From IMG/VR virus record IMGVR_UViG_3300045747_000105, positions 1 to 35,733 of that record: DNA of 35,733 nucleotides. One strand, given 5' to 3'. Position numbers and translations under genes: made by a program. A model generated the notes under the pieces. The model saw nothing but the letters and a program-made list of their open reading frames with translations. It did not search any database and had not been told where the DNA came from. This document shows, piece by piece, positions 6,137-13,047 of this stretch (within the stretch, counting starts at the first letter, position 1; every line of letters starts with the position of its first letter). Source of the stretch: a virus.

Positions 6137-6510
6137 ACAGTTGCCTTTGGTTTCTCTGTCAACCCGACAGCAGGGAGTGGGGGAATCTGCCCCAATTCTT
6201 CCATGAATTTGAAGCTACCGTGGCGGTAGGGCTTCTTGGCTACGTCGCCGTGAATCTTAGCATGCTCGTCCAGCAGGTCCATGCCAAAGTTCCAGAGGTA
6301 CTCATAGTTCTCTTGCGACTCGTTGCACCACTTGACCCACTCGTTGTCGAGGGGCAGAAGCTCAATGGAGCGAGTGATCGGGGGCTTGCGAAATTGCTTC
6401 CATACGGTGAACAGAATCTGCGTCACACGAATGGGGTACGTGATGATTTCATCAACTGTGAGAAGGTCAATAGCCTCCTCATTGTCGTCTGCTGGTATCT
6501 CAATTAACAT
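6133..6510 (-). CDS. Protein resembling the C-terminal part of pyrimidine-dimer DNA glycosylases
   Basis: The segment WVKWCNESQENYEYLWNFG followed by L-L-D-E-H-A-K-I-H-G and the end P-P-L-P-A-V-G-L-T resembles a phage family related to pyrimidine-dimer DNA glycosylase, where W-x-x-x-S-x-x-N-Y-x-x-L is conserved. The typical N-terminal D-x-D-P and H-C-D-K-H motifs of that family are not visible, so enzymatic activity is doubtful. At 125 aa it is shorter than most relatives. ATG 6510 has TAGGAG upstream and is the first gene after a candidate promoter, so it leads the modification sub-operon. Confidence 0.4.
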   Translation of the reverse strand: MLIEIPADDNEEAIDLLTVDEIITYPIRVTQILFTVWKQFRKPPITRSIELLPLDNEWVKWCNESQENYEYLWNFGMDLLDEHAKIHGDVAKKPYRHGSFKFMEELGQIPPLPAVGLTEKPKATV

Positions 6511-6534
6511 TGTTACTCCTACGTTGAAAACTAT

Positions 6535-6563
6535 ATTTTACCGCTAAAGTAGTTGGTGGTAAA
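6535..6563 (-). promoter_or_regulatory. Candidate middle promoter for the modification genes
   Basis: On the minus strand TTTACC (6563-6558), a 17-bp spacer, then TAAAAT (6540-6535). The core TTTAGCGGTAAAATATAG is nearly identical to the element at 3388-3417, and the -10 box lies 24 bp before the start codon at 6510. It fills the 56-bp gap between the helicase and the next gene. Confidence 0.6.
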
Positions 6564-6566
6564 GGA

Positions 6567-7976
6567 CTATCGTATGGCACTTTTGGCGTAGTCAATTAGG
6601 GCTTGATCTACTCGGGACTGCGTGGTGTCCTTGGCCGTAATGGCGTCCAACACCTTATCGTCGGTCGTGTCGTCCGAGAGTATGATATGGTTCTTGACCA
6701 CAGGAGAATCCTGTCCCTGACGCCAGACGCGTGCGATAGCTTGTAGCCATAGCTCCAAATCCTGGTTGAGACCAAACCAGCAGATGTCGGAGCACGCACC
6801 TTGTAGGTTGAGACCGTGCCCTGCTGACCGCGGGTGACCTATGAGCAGGGGTATCTTCCCAGCGTTGAAATCAGCCACTACCTGGGCTATGTTCTTGCAC
6901 CCAGTAATGTTGATGGCGTTCGGGAAACGCTTCATAATGCGGGCACCGTCAGCGATGAACTCGTACATGAGCAGTAGGGGTCTGCCCTGTAGCTCTTCCA
7001 TGAGCTCCGTCAGGGCGTCCAGCTTCTCATCGTGTATGGGTAAGAACTCACCGCGTTCCTCTTGCGAGTAGATGAAGCCATTGGAGACCTGCCGGCACTT
7101 GACCCCCAACGATGCTTTGTTGAACGCTGGTATGGTCTCGTCCAGCACCTTGATCAGGAAGTCGCGCTCCAGCGTCTTGTACTGCTTGAGCACAGCAGGC
7201 GGCAACGTGACCCGTATGGGATTGTGGATCAACTCCGGCATAGCCAGCTTGTCCTTAGCCCGCATACGGAGCAGCATGTGCTGTACCCTAGCCATGATCT
7301 GCTCTTCAGCGTGTACGTTCATCTCATAGACGTACTGGATGTACGGGTGAGGATGCATGAACATCTGACGGAAGTGCGTAATGTACTCTCCCAAGGCTTT
7401 GCCGTCGTCAAGGAAGTAGCACTGACCGAACAGCTGATGGAGACCATTCGGGGCTGGCGTGCCCGTGGCAATGTTGCGGTACTTGATCTGCGGCAGCACT
7501 GGCTTCAGCATTTTGAAGCGTTGAGTTTGTATGTCAGCGAATCGGGTGGACTCGTCAGACAGTATGAGGTCAAACCCCCACTTGTTGGGTACGCCCAAAC
7601 CTCGCACACCCATCAGCTTGGTAGGGTTGAGCACCTTGTGGAGACTCTCAGGGTTGATGACGTAGACGTCAAAGCCCATACCGAGTAGCTCATCCCGTTC
7701 CTTGTCGGTACGCTGGCACAAATCGCAGACTTTGAGGTGGTTGAAGTCCTTCCACTTCTGAGCCTCAAACGGCCAGACGGTCTGGGCCACCCGTAGGGGT
7801 GCGACCACCAGTGCCCTGCGAAGCTCCTTGCGCTCCAACAGCACGCAGATAAGGGCAAGGAATGTGGATGTCTTGCCCAGGCCTGGGTCCAACAGTAGGC
7901 CTGAGTTGGTACGACCCAAGGCGAAGGCCAATGCCTCTTCTTGGTAGTCGCGGGGCGTCCAGTTAATAGGGGCCAT
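6567..7976 (-). CDS. SNF2-like DEAD/H-box helicase
   Basis: A 469-aa superfamily 2 ATPase. Motif I is DPGLGKTS (30-37), motif Ia is VVAPLRV, motif II is DES (141-143) in the SNF2-type context LILSDESTRFA, motif III is TGTPAPNG, and the C-terminal RecA lobe has GHPRSAGHGLNLQ and a Q-x-x-x-R-x-x-R-Q-G-Q motif VI. Such proteins are common in phage replication operons and translocate on or remodel duplex DNA. The start at 7976 overlaps the aGPT-Pplase2-like gene by 14 bp. The C-terminus reaches a 56-bp gap with the next promoter. Confidence 0.9.
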   Translation of the reverse strand: MAPINWTPRDYQEEALAFALGRTNSGLLLDPGLGKTSTFLALICVLLERKELRRALVVAPLRVAQTVWPFEAQKWKDFNHLKVCDLCQRTDKERDELLGMGFDVYVINPESLHKVLNPTKLMGVRGLGVPNKWGFDLILSDESTRFADIQTQRFKMLKPVLPQIKYRNIATGTPAPNGLHQLFGQCYFLDDGKALGEYITHFRQMFMHPHPYIQYVYEMNVHAEEQIMARVQHMLLRMRAKDKLAMPELIHNPIRVTLPPAVLKQYKTLERDFLIKVLDETIPAFNKASLGVKCRQVSNGFIYSQEERGEFLPIHDEKLDALTELMEELQGRPLLLMYEFIADGARIMKRFPNAINITGCKNIAQVVADFNAGKIPLLIGHPRSAGHGLNLQGACSDICWFGLNQDLELWLQAIARVWRQGQDSPVVKNHIILSDDTTDDKVLDAITAKDTTQSRVDQALIDYAKSAIR

Positions 7977-8733
7977 ACGATTTCCAATCTTGTTTGCGGG
8001 GCAGTAGCACTGACTCGAACATGCCCTTCATCTGCTCGTGGCGCAGGTCGATGTCCTCGCCAAACTTGTATGTGCCCTTCTCCAACCCACGTATGGCGCA
8101 CATGATCGTCTCTGCCTCAGGTATGCCGCAGTTGCGGGTCGGAGCACCTGGGGCGATGAGGTCATCTATCCAGCTGACTATGTCCGCCAGTACGTCCTTG
8201 AGGGCATAGTTGGGGTAGACACTCTTGGCGCATTTGCGGGGTGACTCCGGCAGCAGGGTAGTTGCTACGGGCATCGAGAGTTTGACGGGCAGACCCATAG
8301 TGCGGTCAAAGATGTCCATGGCCTTCCACCGGAAGTACTCACCAATCTGACAACCCTCAAAGTTTGCCTCGATGTTGTAGTACAAATCAGCGTAGTTGTC
8401 ACGGTACATTGCCCTCCAAATATCCGTGGGCTCTCCCATACCGCTGAGCTTCATCATGGCGTCCCAACCCTTGTCGCCACGGAAGTGCCTGCGCTCTGAG
8501 CCACGCTTAGCAGTCTTGTAGTGGGTAGCAGTGTACGCCCAAAAGCTCTTGGCGTCCGCAGCCTCGACAGCTGCCCGTGCGTCGTAGAACATGAATAGGT
8601 ACAACGCATACTTGTCGGCCCACTCGTCGTTGTTAGCGGTGCGGGAGGCGTGCATGAAGTCGTACATGGGGTCAAGCTCTTGCGTAGTGACCAGGTCACG
8701 TGCGAATTGCTTGTATTTATCTGTTATCAACAT
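7963..8733 (-). CDS. aGPT-Pplase2 / amino-acid:DNA transferase-like protein
   Basis: A 256-aa mainly helical protein. Motifs fitting the alpha-glutamyl/putrescinyl-thymine pyrophosphorylase clade 2 are T-x-x-x-x-T-A-K-R-G-S-E-R-R-H-F-R-G ending at 86, IGEYFRWKAMD (130-140), ESPRKCA (163-169), ETIMC (208-212) and GTYKFGEDID (220-229). In studied hypermodifying phages this clade transfers an amino acid onto the activated 5-hydroxymethyl-uracil in DNA. It sits between VRR-NUC and helicase genes, overlapping both, about 3 kb upstream of the clade 1 gene. I recognise the motif order from memory, so profile searches should confirm it. Substrate amino acid unknown. Confidence 0.65.
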   Translation of the reverse strand: MLITDKYKQFARDLVTTQELDPMYDFMHASRTANNDEWADKYALYLFMFYDARAAVEAADAKSFWAYTATHYKTAKRGSERRHFRGDKGWDAMMKLSGMGEPTDIWRAMYRDNYADLYYNIEANFEGCQIGEYFRWKAMDIFDRTMGLPVKLSMPVATTLLPESPRKCAKSVYPNYALKDVLADIVSWIDDLIAPGAPTRNCGIPEAETIMCAIRGLEKGTYKFGEDIDLRHEQMKGMFESVLLPRKQDWKSYGPY

Positions 8734-9013
8734 AGCTTTTCCAGTCCTTGATGAGTTTAGTTGCCAGTTCGTAGTTGTCTGCCCATTGGGCGCGGAACCC
8801 CCTCAACATGAGACGCTCCATGGTGTAAGCCTGTAAGGGTTTGGGCTTCTCACCTTGCTTCTTGAGCTCCAGGAACATCACGCTGCCTTTGTACATCAGC
8901 GTTCGGTCTGGCCAGCCAGATTGGCTAGCCAGTTTGAGCTTCTCGCAGAGAATCTTCTGACTGTTGCAGTATTCCACAACGTCAATCTCTAGCTTGGACT
9001 CTAATAAAGACAT
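8717..9013 (-). CDS. VRR-NUC domain nuclease
   Basis: A 98-aa stand-alone VRR-NUC protein. The active-site set is S-G-W-P-D-R (proline-Asp) followed by M-F-L-E-L-K-K (Glu-x-Lys) and a conserved Gln in K-P-L-Q. This fold is a PD-(D/E)XK-type nuclease that in phages is thought to resolve branched DNA. I start at ATG 9013 (GAAG upstream) rather than GTG 9043. It overlaps the RecB/Cas4-like gene by 13 bp and the next gene by 17 bp. It probably works in replication or recombination beside that nuclease and the SNF2 helicase. Confidence 0.85.
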   Translation of the reverse strand: MSLLESKLEIDVVEYCNSQKILCEKLKLASQSGWPDRTLMYKGSVMFLELKKQGEKPKPLQAYTMERLMLRGFRAQWADNYELATKLIKDWKSYVDNR

Positions 9014-9663
9014 GGGCCGTTCTTCGCCTTCTTGTAGTCGCACCAGCGGCAGGCACTGCCTGGGCAGGGGTCAAAGTCGTTGTCGCTCATCATCTTGATG
9101 GCGTCCTTTTCCCACTTCTCGATAGTCTTGGGGAGCATAGCATGAATGAGACTACCCTCCATACCCTCGTGTCCGGTGTCAAGGTAAACAGCTGAGGTCT
9201 CGACACGCTTGACCTGCGGGTACTTCTTGAGTCCCATGATGCCGTAGAGCTCTAGCTGGCTACGATGGGAGTCGTACATCTGTCCAGACTTGTAATCCTT
9301 GACGAACAATATGTCGCCCAACACGTAGTGGACGTCAATGATGGCCTTGACCCACGCTTTTGACTGGTCATCGGTGGGGTTCCAATCTTTGTCCAGCAGC
9401 CAAACCTCCTCAGACTTGGCCCCCATACCCTGTAGGATGGTCAGAAGCGGCCCGACACGCTTGATCTCCGTGGGTACATAGGTGATCTTGCCGTTGACGT
9501 AGTCCTCGCACATGGAGTGCATACGTGTGCCGCGGGTCATTGCTGCGCTGGGCTCCCACGGTATGTTGTCAATGTACGAGAACTTCCACTTGGCGGGGCA
9601 CTCTCGGTACGTTGAGATGCTGGAGTAGCTCCAGCGGGTAGGTCGTTTGATGGTGTCGCTCAT
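9001..9663 (-). CDS. RecB/Cas4-like PD-(D/E)XK exonuclease
   Basis: A 220-aa nuclease. Y-S-S-I-S-T-Y-R-E-C-P begins the domain, RGTRMHS supplies H49, IIDVHY supplies D110, VKDYKSG supplies D123-x-K125, and QLELYG supplies Q136, the complete RecB motif set. A C-terminal cluster C-P-G-S-A-C-R-W-C with a final G-P-C, together with C22, could hold an iron-sulfur cluster as in Cas4 and AddB. Start ATG 9663 has GGAAG upstream and overlaps the preceding stop by ATGA. Phage members act in replication or recombination; there is no CRISPR context here. Confidence 0.88.
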   Translation of the reverse strand: MSDTIKRPTRWSYSSISTYRECPAKWKFSYIDNIPWEPSAAMTRGTRMHSMCEDYVNGKITYVPTEIKRVGPLLTILQGMGAKSEEVWLLDKDWNPTDDQSKAWVKAIIDVHYVLGDILFVKDYKSGQMYDSHRSQLELYGIMGLKKYPQVKRVETSAVYLDTGHEGMEGSLIHAMLPKTIEKWEKDAIKMMSDNDFDPCPGSACRWCDYKKAKNGPCLY

Positions 9664-9806
9664 TTGATTACTTCCATGTTTTTGATTCCCCATACGTTCT
9701 GTAACTCAACTTGGGGCTTGTACTTCTTCATCTGTATGCCTCGTGGCTTACATTTCTTGCGGTCAGCGTTGCTACAAACCTCTCGGAACAACCTGAGCCA
9801 TACCTG
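9660..9806 (-). pseudogene. In-frame continuation after TGA, basic Cys-containing tail
   Basis: Directly after the TGA the same frame reads QVWLRLFREVCSNADRKKC and continues to MEVIK, ending in a TGA that overlaps the start of the Cas4-like nuclease (ATGA). Coupling at both ends of the whole 9660-9911 frame suggests it was or is one 83-codon gene. A shorter product could start at ATG 9731 (GAGG upstream), giving 23 aa. No family is recognised beyond a zinc-binding look. Confidence 0.4.
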
Positions 9807-9911
9807 TCAGGACTTGCAGAAGTAGCTGTAGTCACCTCTGATATGGTTACCCGAGAACTGACCAGTGGGCAGCGCCTCTTTGCAGCAATCGCAGGAGAGT
9901 AGCTTGGTCAT
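9807..9911 (-). CDS. 34-aa Cys-rich protein ending at an internal TGA
   Basis: Starting at ATG 9911, inside the stop of the DNA polymerase gene (ATGA overlap), the product begins MTKLLSCDCCKEALPTGQFS and ends Y-F-C-K-S before TGA 9807-9809. C-x-C-C and F-C-K-S look like a zinc ribbon cut off just before its last ligand. The frame remains open past the stop to 9660 (next entry). Either this is a truncated gene, or the TGA is read through. Confidence 0.5.
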   Translation of the reverse strand: MTKLLSCDCCKEALPTGQFSGNHIRGDYSYFCKS

Positions 9912-11692
9912 AGCACCCTCTGAGTAGGTGTCAGGTCGTGCCAATTCTCACCTTGCTCCATCTCAACGATGAAGGGTACATCGAATCCCTCCAAGTCCTC
10001 CATGGCGGAGGCGAGCAAGTCCACTGTCTCTTTGAGGTAGTCGGGGTGGACGCTGATGACGTTCTCATCGTGTACCGTCATTAAGAACCTGCCCTTGGGG
10101 TTCATAGAGTGGTAGCGTATGATGGATTCCTTGGTCTGATCGGCAGCAGTACCCTGAATCAGATGGTTGACGAGCTTATAGTTGAACGTCCATGAGCTAC
10201 CGTCAGCATTAACTTTGGGCTGCTCGACAGGTATAATGCGCTTGCCCCAGGTCTTCACTTGGCTGCGAGCCTCTACGCTGCGCTGGAAGTCCTGCAGCCC
10301 CACCATAGCCTTGAGATAGGCAATCTTGATCTGCCGTCCCTCAGCCATTGGTACCCCAAGCTGCTCGCTGAGGGCAGCTACCCCGGCACCGTAGATCAGG
10401 GAGAATCCGGTGATCTTGGCCTGCTTACGCTTGATGGCGAGTCCAGCCTTCTCCTTGACTAGTCTCACCGCCACCTCATGGAAGTCTGCTCTTGGATCAA
10501 TGCGGTAGATTTCACCCGCTTGCCCCTCAGCAAAGTGAGCCAATAGACGCATTTCTTGACCATTGTAATCCGCTGCCACCAGAATTTCTCCTGGGTCTGG
10601 AAGAATGTAAACCCGCATAAAGGGCAGCGGCAGGAAGCCAGCAAGAATGCCTGTGTAGTCAAAGTCAAATTCCGTAGGCACGTTTTGTAGGTTTGGATTC
10701 GAGCAGCTGAGTCGCCCTGTGCGAGTACCGTAATCGTCACCTCTAACTGAGTTCCATGACGGGTGTAGGTGTCCGTCAGCCAGAGATAGGTCGAGCCACG
10801 GGCGCATAAATGTACCCAATAGTGTCTTAAGGGCACCCCGATACTTGAGAAGGGAGAGTAAGTCATCATCGTCCTTTATTGCGTCTTCAAGGGCTGACTG
10901 GGCGGTCGATACGCGGCCAGTCTTGGTCAGGGCCAGTTTGTACCCAGCTGCTACAAGGGCTTTGGCCACTTGGGCAGGGGTATCGATGGGGTAGTCGCCA
11001 AGTACAGCACGAATGGCGTCCTCGCACTGGCTGAGCATCACCTCGTACAGGGGAATGTCGTTGGCCAGACGGCCGCTGTCAATGAGTACGCCACGACGTT
11101 CAGCCCAGTATAGTATGGGAGCCAGCTTGAGTTCGCGCTCATAAGCCTCCAGCATGTTGCGTTGGACTATGGAGTCATACAGCAACTCGAACAGCAGCCC
11201 TGTACGCTCCACGTCCCCTATGCAGTACTCGCCAACTAGCCCACCTGGGGCTTTGGAGATATGTGCACCCCACGATTTGGAGTTGGAGGGTACGACACCG
11301 TGGGCCATTAGCCAGTCCCGTACAGCATCCTGCTCGTCAGGTGGTAGGCCCAGCAGACGCTCACTGCTAGGCTTGAGGGACACTGTCTGAGCCAGCGGAT
11401 TGTCGAGGTAGATCAGGTACATGGTGTCGTGGTACACCTTGGGCCACTCTAATCCCCAGTGCTCCATTGCGACGCCGATGTCGAACTTGGCGTGATGGAA
11501 GACAAGGGGTTCGTCCCAAACTGCTTGAAGGGCCAGACAGGCCTCAGCCTCGGAGCAGTTGTTCTCTGTGGGATGGCCAAACGCATAGTAGCGTCCGACA
11601 CCGTGTAGGGGCTTGATGCCCACGCCTACAGGTTTGGGGGATTTGCCTGATCCGTTGACGATGGCCTCTGTTTCAAAGTCTACAATATACAT
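9908..11692 (-). CDS. Family A DNA polymerase with 3'-5' exonuclease
   Basis: A 594-aa replicative polymerase. The exonuclease domain has DFET (D5, E7), FHHAKFD (D71) and YCIGDVERT (D160), all intact. The polymerase has TGRLSCSNPNLQNVP (325-339), motif A VAADYNGQEMR (D375), motif B KRKQAKITGFSLIYG (421-435) and motif C VHDEN (540-544). F430 aligns with E. coli Pol I F762, a residue reported as Phe or Tyr in mostly virulent phages and Leu in others. There is no 5' nuclease domain. It is preceded by a terminator and a TATAAT box, so it may begin its own transcript. Confidence 0.95.
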   Translation of the reverse strand: MYIVDFETEAIVNGSGKSPKPVGVGIKPLHGVGRYYAFGHPTENNCSEAEACLALQAVWDEPLVFHHAKFDIGVAMEHWGLEWPKVYHDTMYLIYLDNPLAQTVSLKPSSERLLGLPPDEQDAVRDWLMAHGVVPSNSKSWGAHISKAPGGLVGEYCIGDVERTGLLFELLYDSIVQRNMLEAYERELKLAPILYWAERRGVLIDSGRLANDIPLYEVMLSQCEDAIRAVLGDYPIDTPAQVAKALVAAGYKLALTKTGRVSTAQSALEDAIKDDDDLLSLLKYRGALKTLLGTFMRPWLDLSLADGHLHPSWNSVRGDDYGTRTGRLSCSNPNLQNVPTEFDFDYTGILAGFLPLPFMRVYILPDPGEILVAADYNGQEMRLLAHFAEGQAGEIYRIDPRADFHEVAVRLVKEKAGLAIKRKQAKITGFSLIYGAGVAALSEQLGVPMAEGRQIKIAYLKAMVGLQDFQRSVEARSQVKTWGKRIIPVEQPKVNADGSSWTFNYKLVNHLIQGTAADQTKESIIRYHSMNPKGRFLMTVHDENVISVHPDYLKETVDLLASAMEDLEGFDVPFIVEMEQGENWHDLTPTQRVL

Positions 11693-11719
11693 ATTGTCCT
11701 TAAAGGAAGTTGAACCCTA

Positions 11720-11725
11720 ATTATA
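11720..11725 (-). promoter_or_regulatory. Possible -10 box upstream of DNA polymerase
   Basis: TATAAT on the minus strand within TTATAATTAGG, the same 11 bases found at the promoter of the gene at 13554. No good -35 lies 16-18 bp upstream because the terminator hairpin occupies it. It is 28 bp before the start codon. Confidence 0.3.
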
Positions 11726-11730
11726 ATTGA

Positions 11731-11754
11731 AAAAGCCCCGGTTAGGGGGCTTTT
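11731..11754 (-). terminator. Intrinsic terminator after the Cys-rich conserved protein
   Basis: AAAAGCCCC (11731-11739) pairs with GGGGCTTTT (11746-11754) around GGTTAG. Read on the minus strand the stem is followed by TTTTTC. It separates the three-gene leading operon from the DNA polymerase operon. Confidence 0.85.
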
Positions 11755-11780
11755 CGATTGGCTAACGTATGGCACTTGGG

Positions 11781-12560
11781 CTAGAACTTGCCGCCCTTGC
11801 TAGCGGGGGCAGGAGCGTCCTCCATCTTGGGGTAGGGCTGGAACATAGCCTTGTTAGCCCCAATATGCCGGTCGTACAAGGCTTCCAAGTGCTCCTGGTT
11901 CTCGATCTTGTCCAGGATAGTCCAATGTACTTGGAACAAGCTGGTAGGGTGAGGCTTGGTAGCGATACGGACAACAACACCGAATGGGGGAGTGTCCATT
12001 ACCTTCACCGCTTGGTTAACGAACGTGCTGAAATTCTTCAGACTCGTCACTGGAAGTTTGCACATTACCATACCTGCTTTTTTGATTGCGTCGGGGCCAC
12101 CCTTGAGGCAGTCAGCGGGAATAATCGATATGCGTCGGGTGTTCTTGCAAGCCTTGCCGCGGCCACCCTCGGTGTCGCTACCCCACTCGTTGTTGGGGCA
12201 ACCCTCGCACTTGGAGCTCTGCGGTTCCTCGGACTCCTCATGTGGGGCCAACTCGGACTCATCCCGACCGATGGCGTAGCACATTGGCGAGGCGGGTTTG
12301 CTGGGGTTGTACTTGTCGCGGAAGATGTTGTTCTCCAGCACGAAGTCCAGCACGATGACGTCCATGGAGTTGCCAGGGATGAGGTTGTCGTCATACGACA
12401 TATTGCCGCCCTTGAACGACAGGAAGCCACCCTTGGGCGCTTCAGTAGCAGCGGCTTGTGCGGAGACAGCAGCCATCTTCTCTTTCCAGGTCATGATAGC
12501 AGTGCCTGGAGCCTTTGCTGGCTCGGCGTCGATGGTTTTGGGGTCAGGTTTGGTGGCCAT
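11781..12560 (-). CDS. Conserved phage protein with Cys4 motif, possibly DNA-binding
   Basis: A 259-aa protein. A zinc-like set is visible at C-E-G-C-P-N-N-E-W-G-S and G-K-A-C-K-N-T-R-R, about 25 residues apart. The flanks are beta-rich (ISIIPADC, KLPVTSLKNFS) and the tail is Pro/Ala/Lys-rich. I recognise the C-x-x-C-P-x-N-x-W-G-S...GKACKNxRR pattern from uncharacterised phage replication-region proteins. Abundance and place before DNA polymerase would suit a single-stranded DNA-binding or recombination accessory, but this is only inference. It follows the coiled-coil gene by 1 bp and ends at a strong terminator. Confidence 0.6.
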   Translation of the reverse strand: MATKPDPKTIDAEPAKAPGTAIMTWKEKMAAVSAQAAATEAPKGGFLSFKGGNMSYDDNLIPGNSMDVIVLDFVLENNIFRDKYNPSKPASPMCYAIGRDESELAPHEESEEPQSSKCEGCPNNEWGSDTEGGRGKACKNTRRISIIPADCLKGGPDAIKKAGMVMCKLPVTSLKNFSTFVNQAVKVMDTPPFGVVVRIATKPHPTSLFQVHWTILDKIENQEHLEALYDRHIGANKAMFQPYPKMEDAPAPASKGGKF

Positions 12561-12561
12561 G

Positions 12562-12921
12562 TTACGCTTTCGTGATGGTTACAGTGTGTTTGACGAGCTT
12601 GTCGACGCCAGGGATGTCAACCCCTGAGTCCCAACGGGCTTTCACCGCGGATTCAGTGAGACGCTTCTGGAGCAGGTCAACCTGTCCAGTAGTCTTGATG
12701 TAGTCCAAAGTTGCCGCCCAGTCTTGAACGATGGGGGAATTAACTGTCTTGCGCTTGGCTACGAAGCCATCTGTTGTAGATGTGAGGACGTCATCGGACA
12801 CCATACTATTGGTGAGCGTGTACATAAGGTCTTTCTCATCCTGCTCCATCTTGTCGACTTGACGTTGGAGGGTAAGACGCTGTTCACGCATTTCAAAGAG
12901 TTGGCGGAGGATATTGGGCAT
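12562..12921 (-). CDS. Helical phage protein, 119 aa, unknown function
   Basis: The N-terminal 45 residues form a long charged helix (LFEMREQRLTLQRQVDKMEQ). The C-terminal part has DYIKTTGQVDLLQKRLTESA and G-V-D-I-P-G-V-D-K-L. The L-L-Q-K-R-x-x-x-x-A-V...D-x-P-G-V arrangement recurs in small phage proteins near replication genes. No biochemical role is known to me. It is 1 bp from the next gene and clearly co-transcribed. Confidence 0.65.
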   Translation of the reverse strand: MPNILRQLFEMREQRLTLQRQVDKMEQDEKDLMYTLTNSMVSDDVLTSTTDGFVAKRKTVNSPIVQDWAATLDYIKTTGQVDLLQKRLTESAVKARWDSGVDIPGVDKLVKHTVTITKA

Positions 12922-12962
12922 GGTTTACTTTCTACGGTTGGGAGCCTCTAGGAGGCGTTTTC

Positions 12963-13036
12963 GCGGGTAGCGGGTAGGGTAGCCTAGGGTAGGGGTAGAA
13001 AACCCCGCCTAGGCTTGTCAGGGCCTGTCGGCGGGG
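12963..13036 (-). terminator. Terminator within a GGGTA/CCTAGG-rich structured gap
   Basis: On the minus strand CCCCGCC (13036-13030) pairs with GGCGGGG (13009-13003) and is followed by TTTTC, a likely intrinsic terminator just after the 13048 gene. The right arm can alternatively fold with downstream sequence: AGCCTAGG (12981-12988) with CCTAGGCT (13008-13015), plus GGGG/CCCC inside. Five GGGTAG units lie in 12965-12998. The two folds share bases, so partial read-through with an alternative fold is possible. Confidence 0.55.
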
Positions 13037-13047
13037 CTGTCTAGTCG

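Noticed and set aside
9001-9663. Cas4-like protein as sign of a CRISPR system
   Set aside because: No repeats, Cas1 or Cas2 nearby; such nucleases are common in phage replication operons.
6567-11775. Recurrent CCATACG/CGTATGG strings near gene ends
   Set aside because: The same string occurs often inside genes on both strands, without fixed spacing or structure; probably codon and composition bias.
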